NCBI GenBank assembly: GCA_016858145.1
Contig: JAEHOE010000029.1
Span: 806,001-870,000 of the forward strand
DNA from: Edaphochlamys debaryana
Lineage: Eukaryota > Chlorophyta > Chlorophyceae > Chlamydomonadales
Reading direction: 5' to 3'
Length of the DNA: 64,000 nt
The notes under the pieces were generated by a model. That model was given only the letters and a program-made list of their open reading frames with translations. It did not search any database and had not been told where the DNA came from. Each line of letters begins with the position of its first letter. Position 1 is the stretch's first letter. A program made the translations under genes and the position numbers. Positions 33,994-45,900 of the stretch are shown piece by piece.

Positions 33994-36900
33994 GTAAGCG
34001 TGCTCGGGGTGGGGACAGCGGCCCGGATAGGGGGCAGGCGGCGAGGGCTTCGGATAGCCTGGTGTTCACGGGGTTCTGGGGGCGAGGGGGGTGGGGCGAG
34101 GGGGATGGGGCAAGCAAGCACGACGGCCCATGCGCGCAGCCACCTGCGCATCCGCACCTGCGTGACTCAGATGCTTTGACAGCGCCGCTGTAGCCGTGCC
34201 AGTACCCTCCACCTATGACTGCCTCGATGCACGCATATCCCACGCGGCTTACGGCACGACATGCTTACACCTTACAGCGCCTTGAACCCTCCCTCTCTGA
34301 TCCTTCCTTGCTCCCTGCTCAGTGGCGTGCCAGTGCTGTCACAGCCGGCTTCGGGCCCCCCAGCTCCCGCCGAACCTCAGCGGCGTTCGGGCCACAGTCC
34401 ACCGCGGAGGCGGCTACGTGGGAAACCGCCTTTGGCAAGGTTCGTTCAGGGCGAGGGTACTAGGTCTCGTGATGATGATGGAGAGGCAGGATATACCGGT
34501 GTCAATCCCGCTGGGCGTCCTCGCGGGAAGATGCCAGTGGGCTGCTGTGCCAAGGCTCAGGCCGCAGTGAAGTGGGCGCTGGATCGAGCGGCCGCGTGTG
34601 TGCCCATGCCGGCCCTCCTGCCCGCCAACTGCCGAAACTGTCAACCTCGCAGGTTCCCGATCTCGGAGAGCTGTACCGGATTACCGAGGGTGCGTCGCGT
34701 CGGGTGGTGACTAATGCAGGGGGTGGTGACTAATGCAGGGAAGGGCGCTTGACAGGGCCAGGCCGGGCCTGACAGGACTGAGGGTGATTAGGGAGGGCCC
34801 CTGGAGTTTTGTGGTTGCAAGGGGGCACGGCAAGGACCCTGGCGTGCGCGCCATAGCCCTTGTGCGCGGGGTGTGCGGCCGACATGGTTTACGTTCATCC
34901 GGCGCCCAGCCTTACCTCGAGGGTATATCTGTTCTAATGTGAGATGTGTGGACACCGGTTGTCCGCAGGCACTGAACGGAGCAGTTCGACCGTAAGCGAC
35001 CACGGCTCCCAGTCGGGCCTGCGGCGCTCCGGATCCGACCTGGCGCTCGTACAGCTGCTGTACATCGCCCGTACGACCATGACTACGACGTCCGGTCGGG
35101 CCAGCCGCGCGAGCTTTGACCTGGACAGCACAGGCGGCGGCGGCGGCGAGGCAGGAACGTCAGCGGGCGGCGGCGGTGTCGGGGGCCTCGTGCACCCAGG
35201 CATGTCCGCCCTGCTGTCCGGGCGGAGGAGCATGGGCAGCCTGAACTTGGGCAGCAGTCGAGGCCTGGGGGCCCGGAGCCCGGAGGAGAGCAGGGCCGCC
35301 GCACGGCAGACGGGCGCTATGGTGAGCTTCCCCTGGCGGGAATGCCTGTTGCTGCCCGGTGGATGCGTGTGTTGGGGTCGCGGCCTGTCCCTCCCGCCGC
35401 CAATACCCTTGTGCGCTCCGGTTGTGGGCCTGGCTGCGCTCTAGTCCCCCGTTATGGACTGAGCTAGCTGGACCCTGCATGACCCAGGTCTCTGACCTTA
35501 CTAAGCCTCGCGTCCCTGCCGTTGCATTCTGTGCAGGCCTGTCAGACGGACCCCCCGCCCGCCACCGACGCGCTCCCTCGCGCGCCTTCGTCGGACCTGG
35601 GGGTGCAGACGGACCCGCCCTTGGAGGCCGCGGCCGGCGAGGAGCGAGCAGGCGGCGTGCGGGAGGTCGTGCGGGAGGTGCCCGTGGTGCGGGAGGTGAT
35701 CAAGGAGGTGATCAAGGAGGTGATTGTCGAGGTGAGGGCGAGTTTTGCGGGCCTGTGCGGTCATGGCCCAGGCCAAGTGGTGCGTGGGTGGTTGGACACC
35801 CGTCAATCACAGCCCGTGTTGATCGCCGGGTGGGCTGGTGCGTGCGTGGCAGGCAAATGTCGGGAAGCCCGCCGGCCACAGCCCATGGTGAAACATTATG
35901 GCTAACCGACAATCGACTAACCGACAACTTACAACTGCTGCGACGCGCGCAGGTGCCCAAGGAAGTCATCCGTGAGGTGATTAAGGAGGTGCCGGTCATC
36001 AAGGAGGTGATACGGGAGGTACGGGTGGAGGTGCCCGTACCAACCGCCGCCCTGGCGGCGGCCAACGCGTCCACCGCCTCGCCGTTCTCCTCCTCCGGCA
36101 CCGGGACCGGCATTGGCAGCGGCGGCGGCGGCGCCTGCAGCCTGCTGGGCGACGGTGGCGCTCTCTCATCGCTGCTGGCGGCGCTGCGGGAGCACTCGAG
36201 CGACATCGCCCACGACATGAAGAACCCGCTCAACGGCGTGTTGGCGCTGAGTCAGAACGTGCTACAGGTATGCCTGCAGCCGCCCTGGATGCGGGAACGC
36301 CGTGTGTGGGAGCCGGGGCTACTGTCGACCCTCTTCAGGGCTGCACGCTGGCGGGCAGCGCGCCGTCTTGCCCCACATGATGCCCGACTCTGTGCCCCCT
36401 TGCGTCGGGGCCGTATGCCCTCGTGCACGTGTCTTTGAAACCCCTCGCCCACCATCTGCATCCCGAATCCCGCCCCCTCCCCTCCCTCCCTTTCCCGCAG
36501 GGCACCTTCGGAGACCTCCCCCAGGCCGCGGCAGACCAGCTGGGCGTCGTGCGCGCCTGCGCCTACCACATCCTCAACATGATCAACCAGGTGTGCGGGC
36601 GGTTGTCGGTTGTCGGTTGCCGGTTGGTGTTTTCTTGCGAGAGGCAGGTCAGGGCTGGGTTCGGGCGTGGCGCAGCCCTGTCCCTTGAGCGTGCTGACAC
36701 TCGTTGCCCGGTCCAGCCATCACCCTGCCCACGCCCGTCTCTGCCCCGCCGCATGGGTGGTTTGCGGTTTGCGGTTTGCGGTTGGTGGTTGGCGCTGTAC
36801 GGCCTTGCCACTACTGTTACGGCCAGGTCACACGTTCCCCTCACCTCTCCTGCCCCGCCGCATGCAGCTGCGGGACTGCCTCAAGATGCTGCACGGGGGA

Positions 36901-39900
36901 GACCCCGAGCACAACTGCGGCCGAGTGCAGCTGAGCAACGCCGTGGACGAGGTGCGGTTGGTTCTTGGTTGGTTGGCTGGTTGGTTGGTTGGTGGTTGGC
37001 GGAATGGCGAGCGCCGACCCCGCTCCCCACTCCCCGCTCCCTCCAACTTTGTGCCACTCCCGCCAGGAACCCTTTACGCTTTCCACCCTCCTGTCCGTTC
37101 ACCATGTGGCCCCCCTTCCCGCCCCCCCCCCTGCCCAGGTGCTCAAGCGCATGGCCCCCATGGTGGGCAACCGCCTGCAGGTGCGCCGCTAAGCCCGGGC
37201 CTCGCGCGGTCATGTGTGGTTTCCACGGGTCCGCCGCTGCGACATAGGACGTAGGAAGCCGCCGCGCCGTACACAGCCGGGCTATGTGCGGTCCGGTGCG
37301 ATTTGCTGCGGGCTCTACCGCCCCCTCTTCGGCTCCCCCGCGTCGAGACCCAGCACGCGCACCACCACCACCAGCAACCTCAGCCTCACGCGCCCGCCCC
37401 TCTCACCTGCCTGCCTGCCTGCCCGCCAACCCGCCCAACCCCCCCTTGCCCCCGCGCCCTGCCCCGCGCCTGCCCCTCCTCCGCCAGGTCCGCTCCGACG
37501 CCGACCCCACCATCACAGCCTACGCCGACGACTCGCGCCTCTACCAGACGGTGCACACGGTGCTGGCCAACGCCTTCAAGTACACGCGCCGAGGTGGGCC
37601 CGGGGGTTACCCGCGATCGGGTGGGCTCGGCGGTACCCGGGACGGGGTGGGCTCGGGGGTACCCGGGATCGGGTTGGCGAGTCTTGTTGGTGTTCGGGTG
37701 CGGACGGCACTGCTAACGGTACTAGTGGGGTGAGGCTTGGGTGGCCGGGACGGTTGGGTGGCCCGCTGGGTGAGCATTTGCACCGCGGCAGCTTCAGCGG
37801 CCTGTTGGGATGTACGAGTGTGACGCTTGGCGGGTCCCGCTTGCTCACGTGTCTGGCTTCTTCCGCCTCCCGCAGGCTCCGTGACGGTGGAGACGGCAGT
37901 CAACCCAGACCGCACCGCAGTCACTCTCCGCGTGCTAGACACTGGTAAGGGGGGCTGCAGGAGGGCAGGCTGGGGTTCACAGCGGCTGGGACGTGTGTAC
38001 GGCATGCCGTTGTACGGCAGCGCATGGCTGGGAAGGTGGCGTCCGGCAGTTCCGGGCCCGAAGGCTTTCAAGTGCGGCTGGCAATGAGGACAAAATACTC
38101 GTGGGGGACTCCTGACCCATCACACATCAATGCTTTGTTTTCTGAGCCACCCGGGGCCTTCTTGCACTCGCATGTGCATCCACGCACGCATGCATGCGGC
38201 TGTGATGACACTCATTTCGTGTTGGGGACTTGACACGTGGCCCGTTACACCAAACTCGTTAATCCACCTGAGCCGCAACGCACATCATCGGCACATCGAC
38301 ACATCAAGCCTTGCAGCACGCTTTGCAGCAGCCTGGGCTCTCGGTACCCCGCTCACAGCCCTCCGTCCCTGCTTACGTCCCGCTAACGGCAACGGTAACG
38401 GGTAACGGTAACGGCTTGTCACGTGCGTCCTCCCCACAGGCACGGGCTTCAGCGCAGAGCAGATCGACAAGTACAACTCGCCACTCACGGGGTCGCCCAC
38501 CGAACAGCTGGGCCTGGGTCTGACCATGGTCAAACGTACCATGGCCTTGTTCGGAGGCTTGCTTCGTATCGGCAACCGACCGCCCAGCAGGTGCGCCGAG
38601 TCCTGTGCCGGGCTAGGGCTAGTGCCGGAGCTGGGGCCAGTCCCGGAGCAGGCGCCAGCGCCAGGGATGGAGCTGGAGCTTGGGATGCCGTTGAAGCTAA
38701 GGTTGAAGAGCCAGGGGTGAAGGGCCAGAGGCGGGGAACGAGCTCGAGGGCCGGGCAGCTGATCCTGAGCTATCCCTCAGCTGCCGCTCACCTCCTCTTC
38801 CCTCCCTCCCCGCGCACTCCCTTCCCCACACCATCGCACCCCAGCGGCAGCAGCGGCGCCTCGGGTGGATGGGTGGAGCTGGTGTTCAGGGCGCGGGAGG
38901 AGGTCCCCGCCATGGGCATGGGTCTACCGTCCATTGCCCCCATGATGCCCTTGCCCAGCCCCTCCGTATCGGGCAAATCCACGTCCGGACCGGACCGGAC
39001 GGCCGGACCGCACGCCGCCGGACGGGCGCCGGACAGCAAGCCGGACAAGGCCGAGGCCAAGGGAGCGCAGCCGCCCAAGAAGACCCGCAAGAGCATCATG
39101 GGGGCAGATCGTACGGCACTCGAGGAGCGTCTGGCCCAGGTGAGGGGTCATTGTCGTACGTGCGAGCCAGATTGCGGACGCGGGACGTGGGGTTGGGTTC
39201 AGGGCCCGGAAGATTTAGACCCAGGGGCCGGTTGGCCGTTGGTGTTGGCTGGCCTTGACCGTTGGCCGTTGCACCGCTCGCAGGCCAACTCCTCCAACGA
39301 GGCCGGCTCTCGCTCCAACGCCACCTCCCGTGCCTCGGCCTTCCCCGGCCGCTCGTCCAACTCGATAACTGGCGGCGCCGCCGCCGCAACCGCTGCCGCC
39401 GCCGTCGCGGCGGCCGGCGGCGGCGGCGGCTCGGCCAGCGGCGCCATGACTCCGGTGTCGGGCGGGGTGCTGGATGACGCCCTTGTCAAGGACGGGGAGG
39501 AGGGCGTGCGGGTGCTCATCGTGGATGACGACCCAGGTGGGTGGGGGCGCTCAAGGGGCTCGGGGGTGATGGACAGGGCAGCATCTTTCCCATTTGTGAA
39601 CTGACTTGTCGACGACTCAAGCGGGCACTCAGCAGCCCCCTGGCTGGTTCTGCGAAGCAAGGATGCACGATCAATCATTTCCTTTCCCTCGACCCCGCAG
39701 TCAACCTCACCATCCTGGAGGACCTGCTGCGCTCCGAGGGCTACGACGTGCTCACTGCCGGCAACGGCACGGAGGCGCTCGAGGTCTACCTCACGTCCGA
39801 CCCCCAGGTGCGGGGCGTGCGGGTGTTACCTAGGGTGTTCAGTCGGGTGCGCTGGTCTTAACTTGATTGATGGCGGGGCATGCCTAGGGTGGGGGTCGGT

Positions 39901-42900
39901 GGTCCGTTCCAGTTGGGGCCGGGCACGTCCGAGCCCCAGGTGCGGATGGGGAGGGGGGCGAGGGGGGCGCAGTGTGCGGTGCGTGTGTGTGTGTGTGAAG
40001 CGGTGGTCCAGTTGAGCGACTGGGCGTGGGGTTAGCTCAGGCTGGGGCTGAGGCTGGGCGCTCCCGCCGGTGGTGCTGCTTGGCGGCAGGGCAGGGCTCC
40101 GCTGATAGGGCTCACGATGCCGGGCAGCAGGAGCTCGCGACCCTGCCCTCCCCCGTCCGTGTGCCTCCCTGGCCCCCGCAGCCCAAGCTGGTGCTGCTGG
40201 ACGTGACGCTGCCCGACCTCAGCGGCCACGAGGTGCGTACGGACCGGACCGGACCGGACGGGAGCGGACCGGACCGGATCGGACTGGACCGTGCGGCCTG
40301 GCGCCCGAAGCCTGTCGTGTCTTCGTCCAGCCGCGTGTCGCTCGCAATTATGCCTGAACCTCGACCCCTTGCCCGCCCGAACCCAACCGTTTCTGCCCCC
40401 GCCCGCAGGTGTGCCTCAAGATGCGCTCCCTGACGCCCGGCGTGCCGCCGCCCATCATCATGATCTCGGGCAAGGCCTCCACGAAGGACGTGATCAAGGG
40501 GCTGCAGGTGCGTGTGATCTTGTGTCGGTGCTGTGTTGACAGCACATCAGCCAGAGAGGTTTGATAACAGGTCCAGGCGGTTGCACCCAGCCTTGAACTG
40601 TGTCAATACACGCAGTTGGGAGCTGTTTTGCGTCGTGGGACGGAGAAGCGGGTGGCAATGAGGACAAAATACTCGTGGGGGACTCCTGACCCATCACATA
40701 TCAATGCTTTGTTTTCCGAGCCACCCGGCCTTCTTGCAGTCGCATGTGCATCTACGCACGCGCGCATGCGGCTGTGATGACACTCATTTCGTGTTGGGGA
40801 CTTGACACATGGCCCGTTACACCAAACTCGTTAATCCACCTGAGCCGTGCTAGCCAGCAAGTGCACGGACCCTTCACCATTGCTCATCGGTGCCCTTGCG
40901 GACCCAGCAAGCACTGATTCCGAGACCCCTGCCAACACACTTCCGCCCTCTAGCGGTTCGTTACCTTGTTCTTTTCTCACCCTCTCGGTTGTTTTTCCTC
41001 TCACAGGCGGGTGCGTGTGACTACATCACCAAGCCCTTCCAGCCGCAGGTAGGCAACCGGGCCCGGTGTGGTTTGGGCAGAAAGCCAGGACTGGCCGTGT
41101 ATTTGAGCATGGAGCTTGGGGGCTCGGGGCCGTAGCGTGCCGGGCTCCGAGCACGTCACACTGTGTGAAAGGCCAGCCATCCACCTCTGGCATGCACACA
41201 GCCACCCAACCAACTTTCACCAACTGTCAACCAACGATCTCGTTGCCCTGGATCCACGATCCACGTGGTGTGGATCTGCAGGAGGTGATGGCCCGCGTGG
41301 AGACGCAGCTGCGGCTGTTCATGGGGGAGGTGGCGCAGCTGCAGGAGGCGGCGGAGCGAAACATGGGCCTCCTGCGGCAGGTCGGTTGGCGGTTGACGGT
41401 TGGTTGGTTGGTTGGTTGTGCGGTTGGTTGGGCGCTTCTAGGCGGGCTCATGCTGGGAGCGCGGGCAGGCCCCTCATGAGAGCTTGCTGTAGAACCGGGG
41501 GATGCTGAAGCGTGGGCAGCAACGCCGACCACCCGATTCCCCAACGCCCTCGCCCCGCAGATCCTGCCGCCACACATCCTGGCCTCCCTGCGCGGCGGCA
41601 CGCGGGTGCTGGTGGAGAAATTCAACGACGTGGTGGTGCTGTGCGCGGACGTGGTGGGTGGGGGTCGGGTCTCAGAGGGGGGGCGGAAGGGTAACCTGGA
41701 CTGCATGCGAGGGAGCTTGTTTGGGTCAGCGCGACGGAGGGGAATTTGCCTTGAACATCCTGTGCTGAGGAGCCTCCTCACACACGGCTCCCTGGACGAG
41801 TGCCAACCTGACCTCCGCTGCCATTGGTTGTGCCCCTCCCTTCCAGGTGGGCTTCTCGGCGTTGGCTGCTGCCGCCGACACGGCCGACTGCATAACCACC
41901 CTTAACCGCCTCTTCTCAACCTTTGACGCGCTCACGGACAAGATGGCGGTGCACAAGGTAAGCCGCCTGCGGAGCACCCGTATGGAGCAAGTAGCATTGT
42001 GGGGATGAGCATCAGGCAAAACTGGATGGAGCTATCTGGGACAAAGGGCCCCTGCCCTCACCGCCAACCGCTAGCCGGCCCAACCGCCCAACCGCAGATG
42101 GACTGCCATACGGACTCGTACGTGGCCGCGCTGGGCCACATGCCGCAGGACCGACACATCAGCAGCACGATGCAGGTACGGCCGTACGGCCGGGCGGTAG
42201 TTCAGCGACAGCCTCGTTTGACGGGGTCGTCACCTGGGACGTTGCGACCACGGCCCGACCTCTCCATCTCTACCTCGCTGACACTCCTAGCTTTGACCGT
42301 TCCTCCCCTCCTGCCCCCACAGGTCAAGATCATGCTAGAGCTGGCACGTGAGATGCTGGCGGCGGTGGATTCGCTGCCGTACCCCGACACCCTGGGCAAG
42401 ATGCAGATCCGGGTAAGCCTGGTGACTGACCTCGTGAGTCATGGACCGCCTCCGTGGACCGCCTCCGAGGCAGTACCCAACCGTAGCTCTGTCGGTTGCG
42501 CATTTGCCCTCCTCACCCACCTCTTGGCCCCGCTGCGGCAGGTGGGCCTGCACGTGGGTACGGTGTACGGCGGCGTGATCGGCATCAAGTACCCGCGGTA
42601 CAGCCTGTTCGGTACGACGCTACGGCTGGCGCAGGGCCTGCAGGTGCGCCCGGGCTCGTCCAGCTATCTCAGGCCAAATAGCACCAGTCAAGCCAGCGTT
42701 GAGAACCGTGCTCCGTGCCCCGGCAATGCCATTCACGAGGGCCTCCCCGCGCGTGCCGAATACAGGCGTTTGACTCCCCCGCATCTGCCTGTGTATATTC
42801 TCACCAGGCGATGAACCCTTTGCTTACCACCCTTCACCCGCCACCCTCTCCTGCCGCCCTCTCCCTCCCCCCAGGCCACCGCCCTGCCCAACTCCGTCCA

Positions 42901-45900
42901 CGTCACCGAGGTGGTGCACAACCGCGTGCGCGGCGCCGGCGGCGAGAGCTTCACGCCGTACACCACCAGCCAGGTCCAGGTAGGCCGCCGTACGGCCGTA
43001 CGCCGCGCGTACGGGTGTCGAAGCCGACGAGCAACACGCCGCACGTGGCAGCACGGGCGGGCCGCCTGCATGGCTTCTCGCTCCAGGAGCATCCGGCGCT
43101 CACGTGCACGTGCGGGTCAGAGCACGTGCCAACACACATGTTGCTCCCGCCCCTCTCCTTCCGCAGTCCCTGGGCATCATCCGCACCTACCTGGCCTCGC
43201 CCTTCTCCAACGCCGGCCCCGAGGGCGGGCCGCTGCAGGGCATGCTGGACTTCACCCAGGTGCGTGCACTGTGTGCTGCGTGTGCAGGGCTGCTCGTGTG
43301 AGCCGGGGAAGCGTTGGCGGGGTGACTTTACGCAGGTGTGGGGCTGAATGGATGGGCGTGTGATTGGGTGGACCCTGGTCGGCCATAGACAGGTTGCGAG
43401 GCAGGGGCAGCGGCCTGGATTGGGGGTGGGGTGGGGCACAGGAAGGCTGTCTGGGCCCCGAGGGGCAGTGCCGCCGCCCAGTTGATGGCTTGGCAGCAGA
43501 AAGCGTGTCCGTAAGCGGACCCGTGTCCTGGCTCACCCATGTCACCTCCCACACGTGCCGTAGCGTCGGCGCGATCCCGCTCAGCAACAAACACCCACAC
43601 GTGCCCCCCTTCCTCAGGTGGACCACGCCGTCGTGCTGGAGTACCTACGTGCAGCCGCCGCCGCCGCCCACGGTTCCTCGGGCATCTCTGTGCTATCCTG
43701 CCTGCTGAACGCGGCTGGCGGCGGCGGCAGCGGGCTCGGCGGCGGCGGCGGTGGCGGCGGCGGCGGCCTAGGCGCCGCCGCCGGCGTGTTTGGCCTGGGC
43801 CCCGCCACCGCCTCCGCCGACCCGCTCCGACCGTCGTCGTCGGGCCAGAGCACGGCACTGACGACCGCGGCGTCGCAGCAGAGCCGCCAGGCCGCCGCTG
43901 ACGGTGCCACCGCGGAGGCGGCGGCGGGCGGTGCGCGGGCGTTTGGGGGCCTGGCGGCGGGGGCTGCTGCGCAGCCGCCGCGTGCGGCGGCTGCAGGCGG
44001 CGGGCCGACGTTTAAGGTCATTCCTGTGCTCGGCAGCCGCGGAGCCTCAGGTTCTGCCGAGGCCGAGGATGCGGGAGTGGTCAGCGGGGGGAGCCAGCCG
44101 CAGGCGGCCGGAAGCGTGGAGAGCGACGGTGAGGCATTGGTGCCGGTAATTGCTTTGCACTGGTCAAGCGTGTGTGGGTAGCGGGGGTGAAGCTGGCGGG
44201 CTGGAAGCTCAGGGTTAGCATGGTTGCGCTCCGCCGAGTGAGTTATCCCTCTTTGCTCTTCCTTTGTCGGATCTGTGCTCATTTCCTCTTCCTGCGTGGT
44301 TTCCGCAGCTTCCGGCGGTTACGTGATGACTCTGGGCGCCAACATCGCGCCCGCCAGCAGCCACGGCGACAATGGCGCCAGCAGCTCGGCCTACAGCGCC
44401 GTCGTATCCGCGGTGAGCGCACTGCCGTACGCCTGTGCCGTACATGTGTCGTACGGCACCAAACGCACTGAGCGGTAGCAGTAAAGCGGCTGCGCCAGTC
44501 CATTATCCCGTTGTGCGACTTAAACCGCGCTCCCGCTCGGTCCCCCTTGAAAACCCCGTCACCCCGCAGCTGCACCACCCGACGGGCGACGCCACAAGTG
44601 TGGTACCAGTAAACGTGGCTCATCTGCATGCCCTTGGCGCCGCCGGCGGCTCCGTGGCGTCCTCGGCGTCAGCACGCGCCGCCGGCCTCATGGCCGCCGA
44701 GGCCTCGTCAGCTTCGCTCGTCCAAGATCTCGCCCCAGGACCATCTGCCGTACACTCTGCCGTACGCGGGCACGGTGCCGGACGGGTCGCACACGCGCCT
44801 GTGCTCAGCCCCGTGCTCGGCTCGGGTCAGTCGTCGCCCCGGAGCAGCGCCGCCACTGCCGGTGGATCCACGGCCGCCGGCGGATCCCGCGTTCCATCGC
44901 GATCCGCATCCTTCCGTGCGACGGGCGGCGTGTCGCCGCTCGCAGCGTCTGTCATGCAGCAGCAGTTACTAAGCGCCCTGCAGGCGCAGCAGGCGGCGGC
45001 GGCGGCCGCCGCTGCCGCAGCAGGTGCCGCACTCGCGGCCGCCGGCGGCGGCGGTACGACATCTTCCACGTCGGGCACGGGCGAGATCATGGCGAACATC
45101 ATGAGCAGCGTCGCCGCGGACCTGGACTCCGTACCCGAGATGGGTACGGGCTCGTCCAGCGTGGCGTCCGAGCCGCTCCTCCGGATCGGATCTGGAGCCG
45201 GCCGTACGGGCCGCGGCGTCGCGTCGAACCTCAGCGGCAGCGGCACGGGCCTCTCCATGGCTGTCATGCGGCGCCTGGGGGCGCCCCTCAAGGCCGCCTC
45301 CATCGGGGCCCTGCCGGTCAACGCCGATACCCTCGGCATCGTCATTGGCAGCGGCGGCGCACAGACCACGGCCGGCAGGTCCTCCGAGTCCGCCTTTGCC
45401 GGCGCCGCCGGCAGCGGCGGCGTCGCGTCCGGCGGCGCGAACAGCGCCGGCGGCGGCTCGGCCCCGTCAGCGCTCAACTCCCCGCCCCACTTCTTTTCGC
45501 CCGGCCACACGCGGGCCGACCTCTTGCAGCCCCAGGCTCCGCCGTCGGGCGTGGCGGCGGCGGCCGCCGCCGCCGCCATGGCCCTTGGCGTCGGCTCGCC
45601 GTACGCCGGTCTGTCTGACGAGACGCGCGCCCGCCTGGCCCGCTTACGTAATGCCTCTCAGGCGGAGTTGGCGACGGTGCCGTCGGGCGGCTCCACGGCC
45701 TCGCCGCCCCTCGGCCAGGGAGCCTACGGAGCCGGCGCCTACTCCCCGGGCATCCTGCCCAGCGGCGCCGGCGGTGTGGGTCCGGGCTTGGGCCTGAACC
45801 CCGCCGCTTCGACTTCCGCCATCCCCGTGGCCGCAGACCTCCTCTCCCCGACGCTGGGCCTTCGCAGCCACAGCCAAGCCGCCACGGCGCCGCAAGCCGC

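Larger units (their letters stand above)
39500..41048 (+). other. Response-regulator receiver domain
   Basis: VLIVDDDPVN supplies the acidic Mg-binding pocket, LLDVTLPDLSG the phospho-accepting Asp1096, PIIMISGKAS the conserved Ser/Thr, and YITKPF the conserved Lys (about 1148). All key residues are present. The domain is spread over five exons (19-23). Confidence 0.88.

Noticed and set aside
38079..40849. Treating the 197-bp repeats as exons
   Set aside because: They contain stops in the gene's frame and lie inside introns whose flanking exons join in phase without them.
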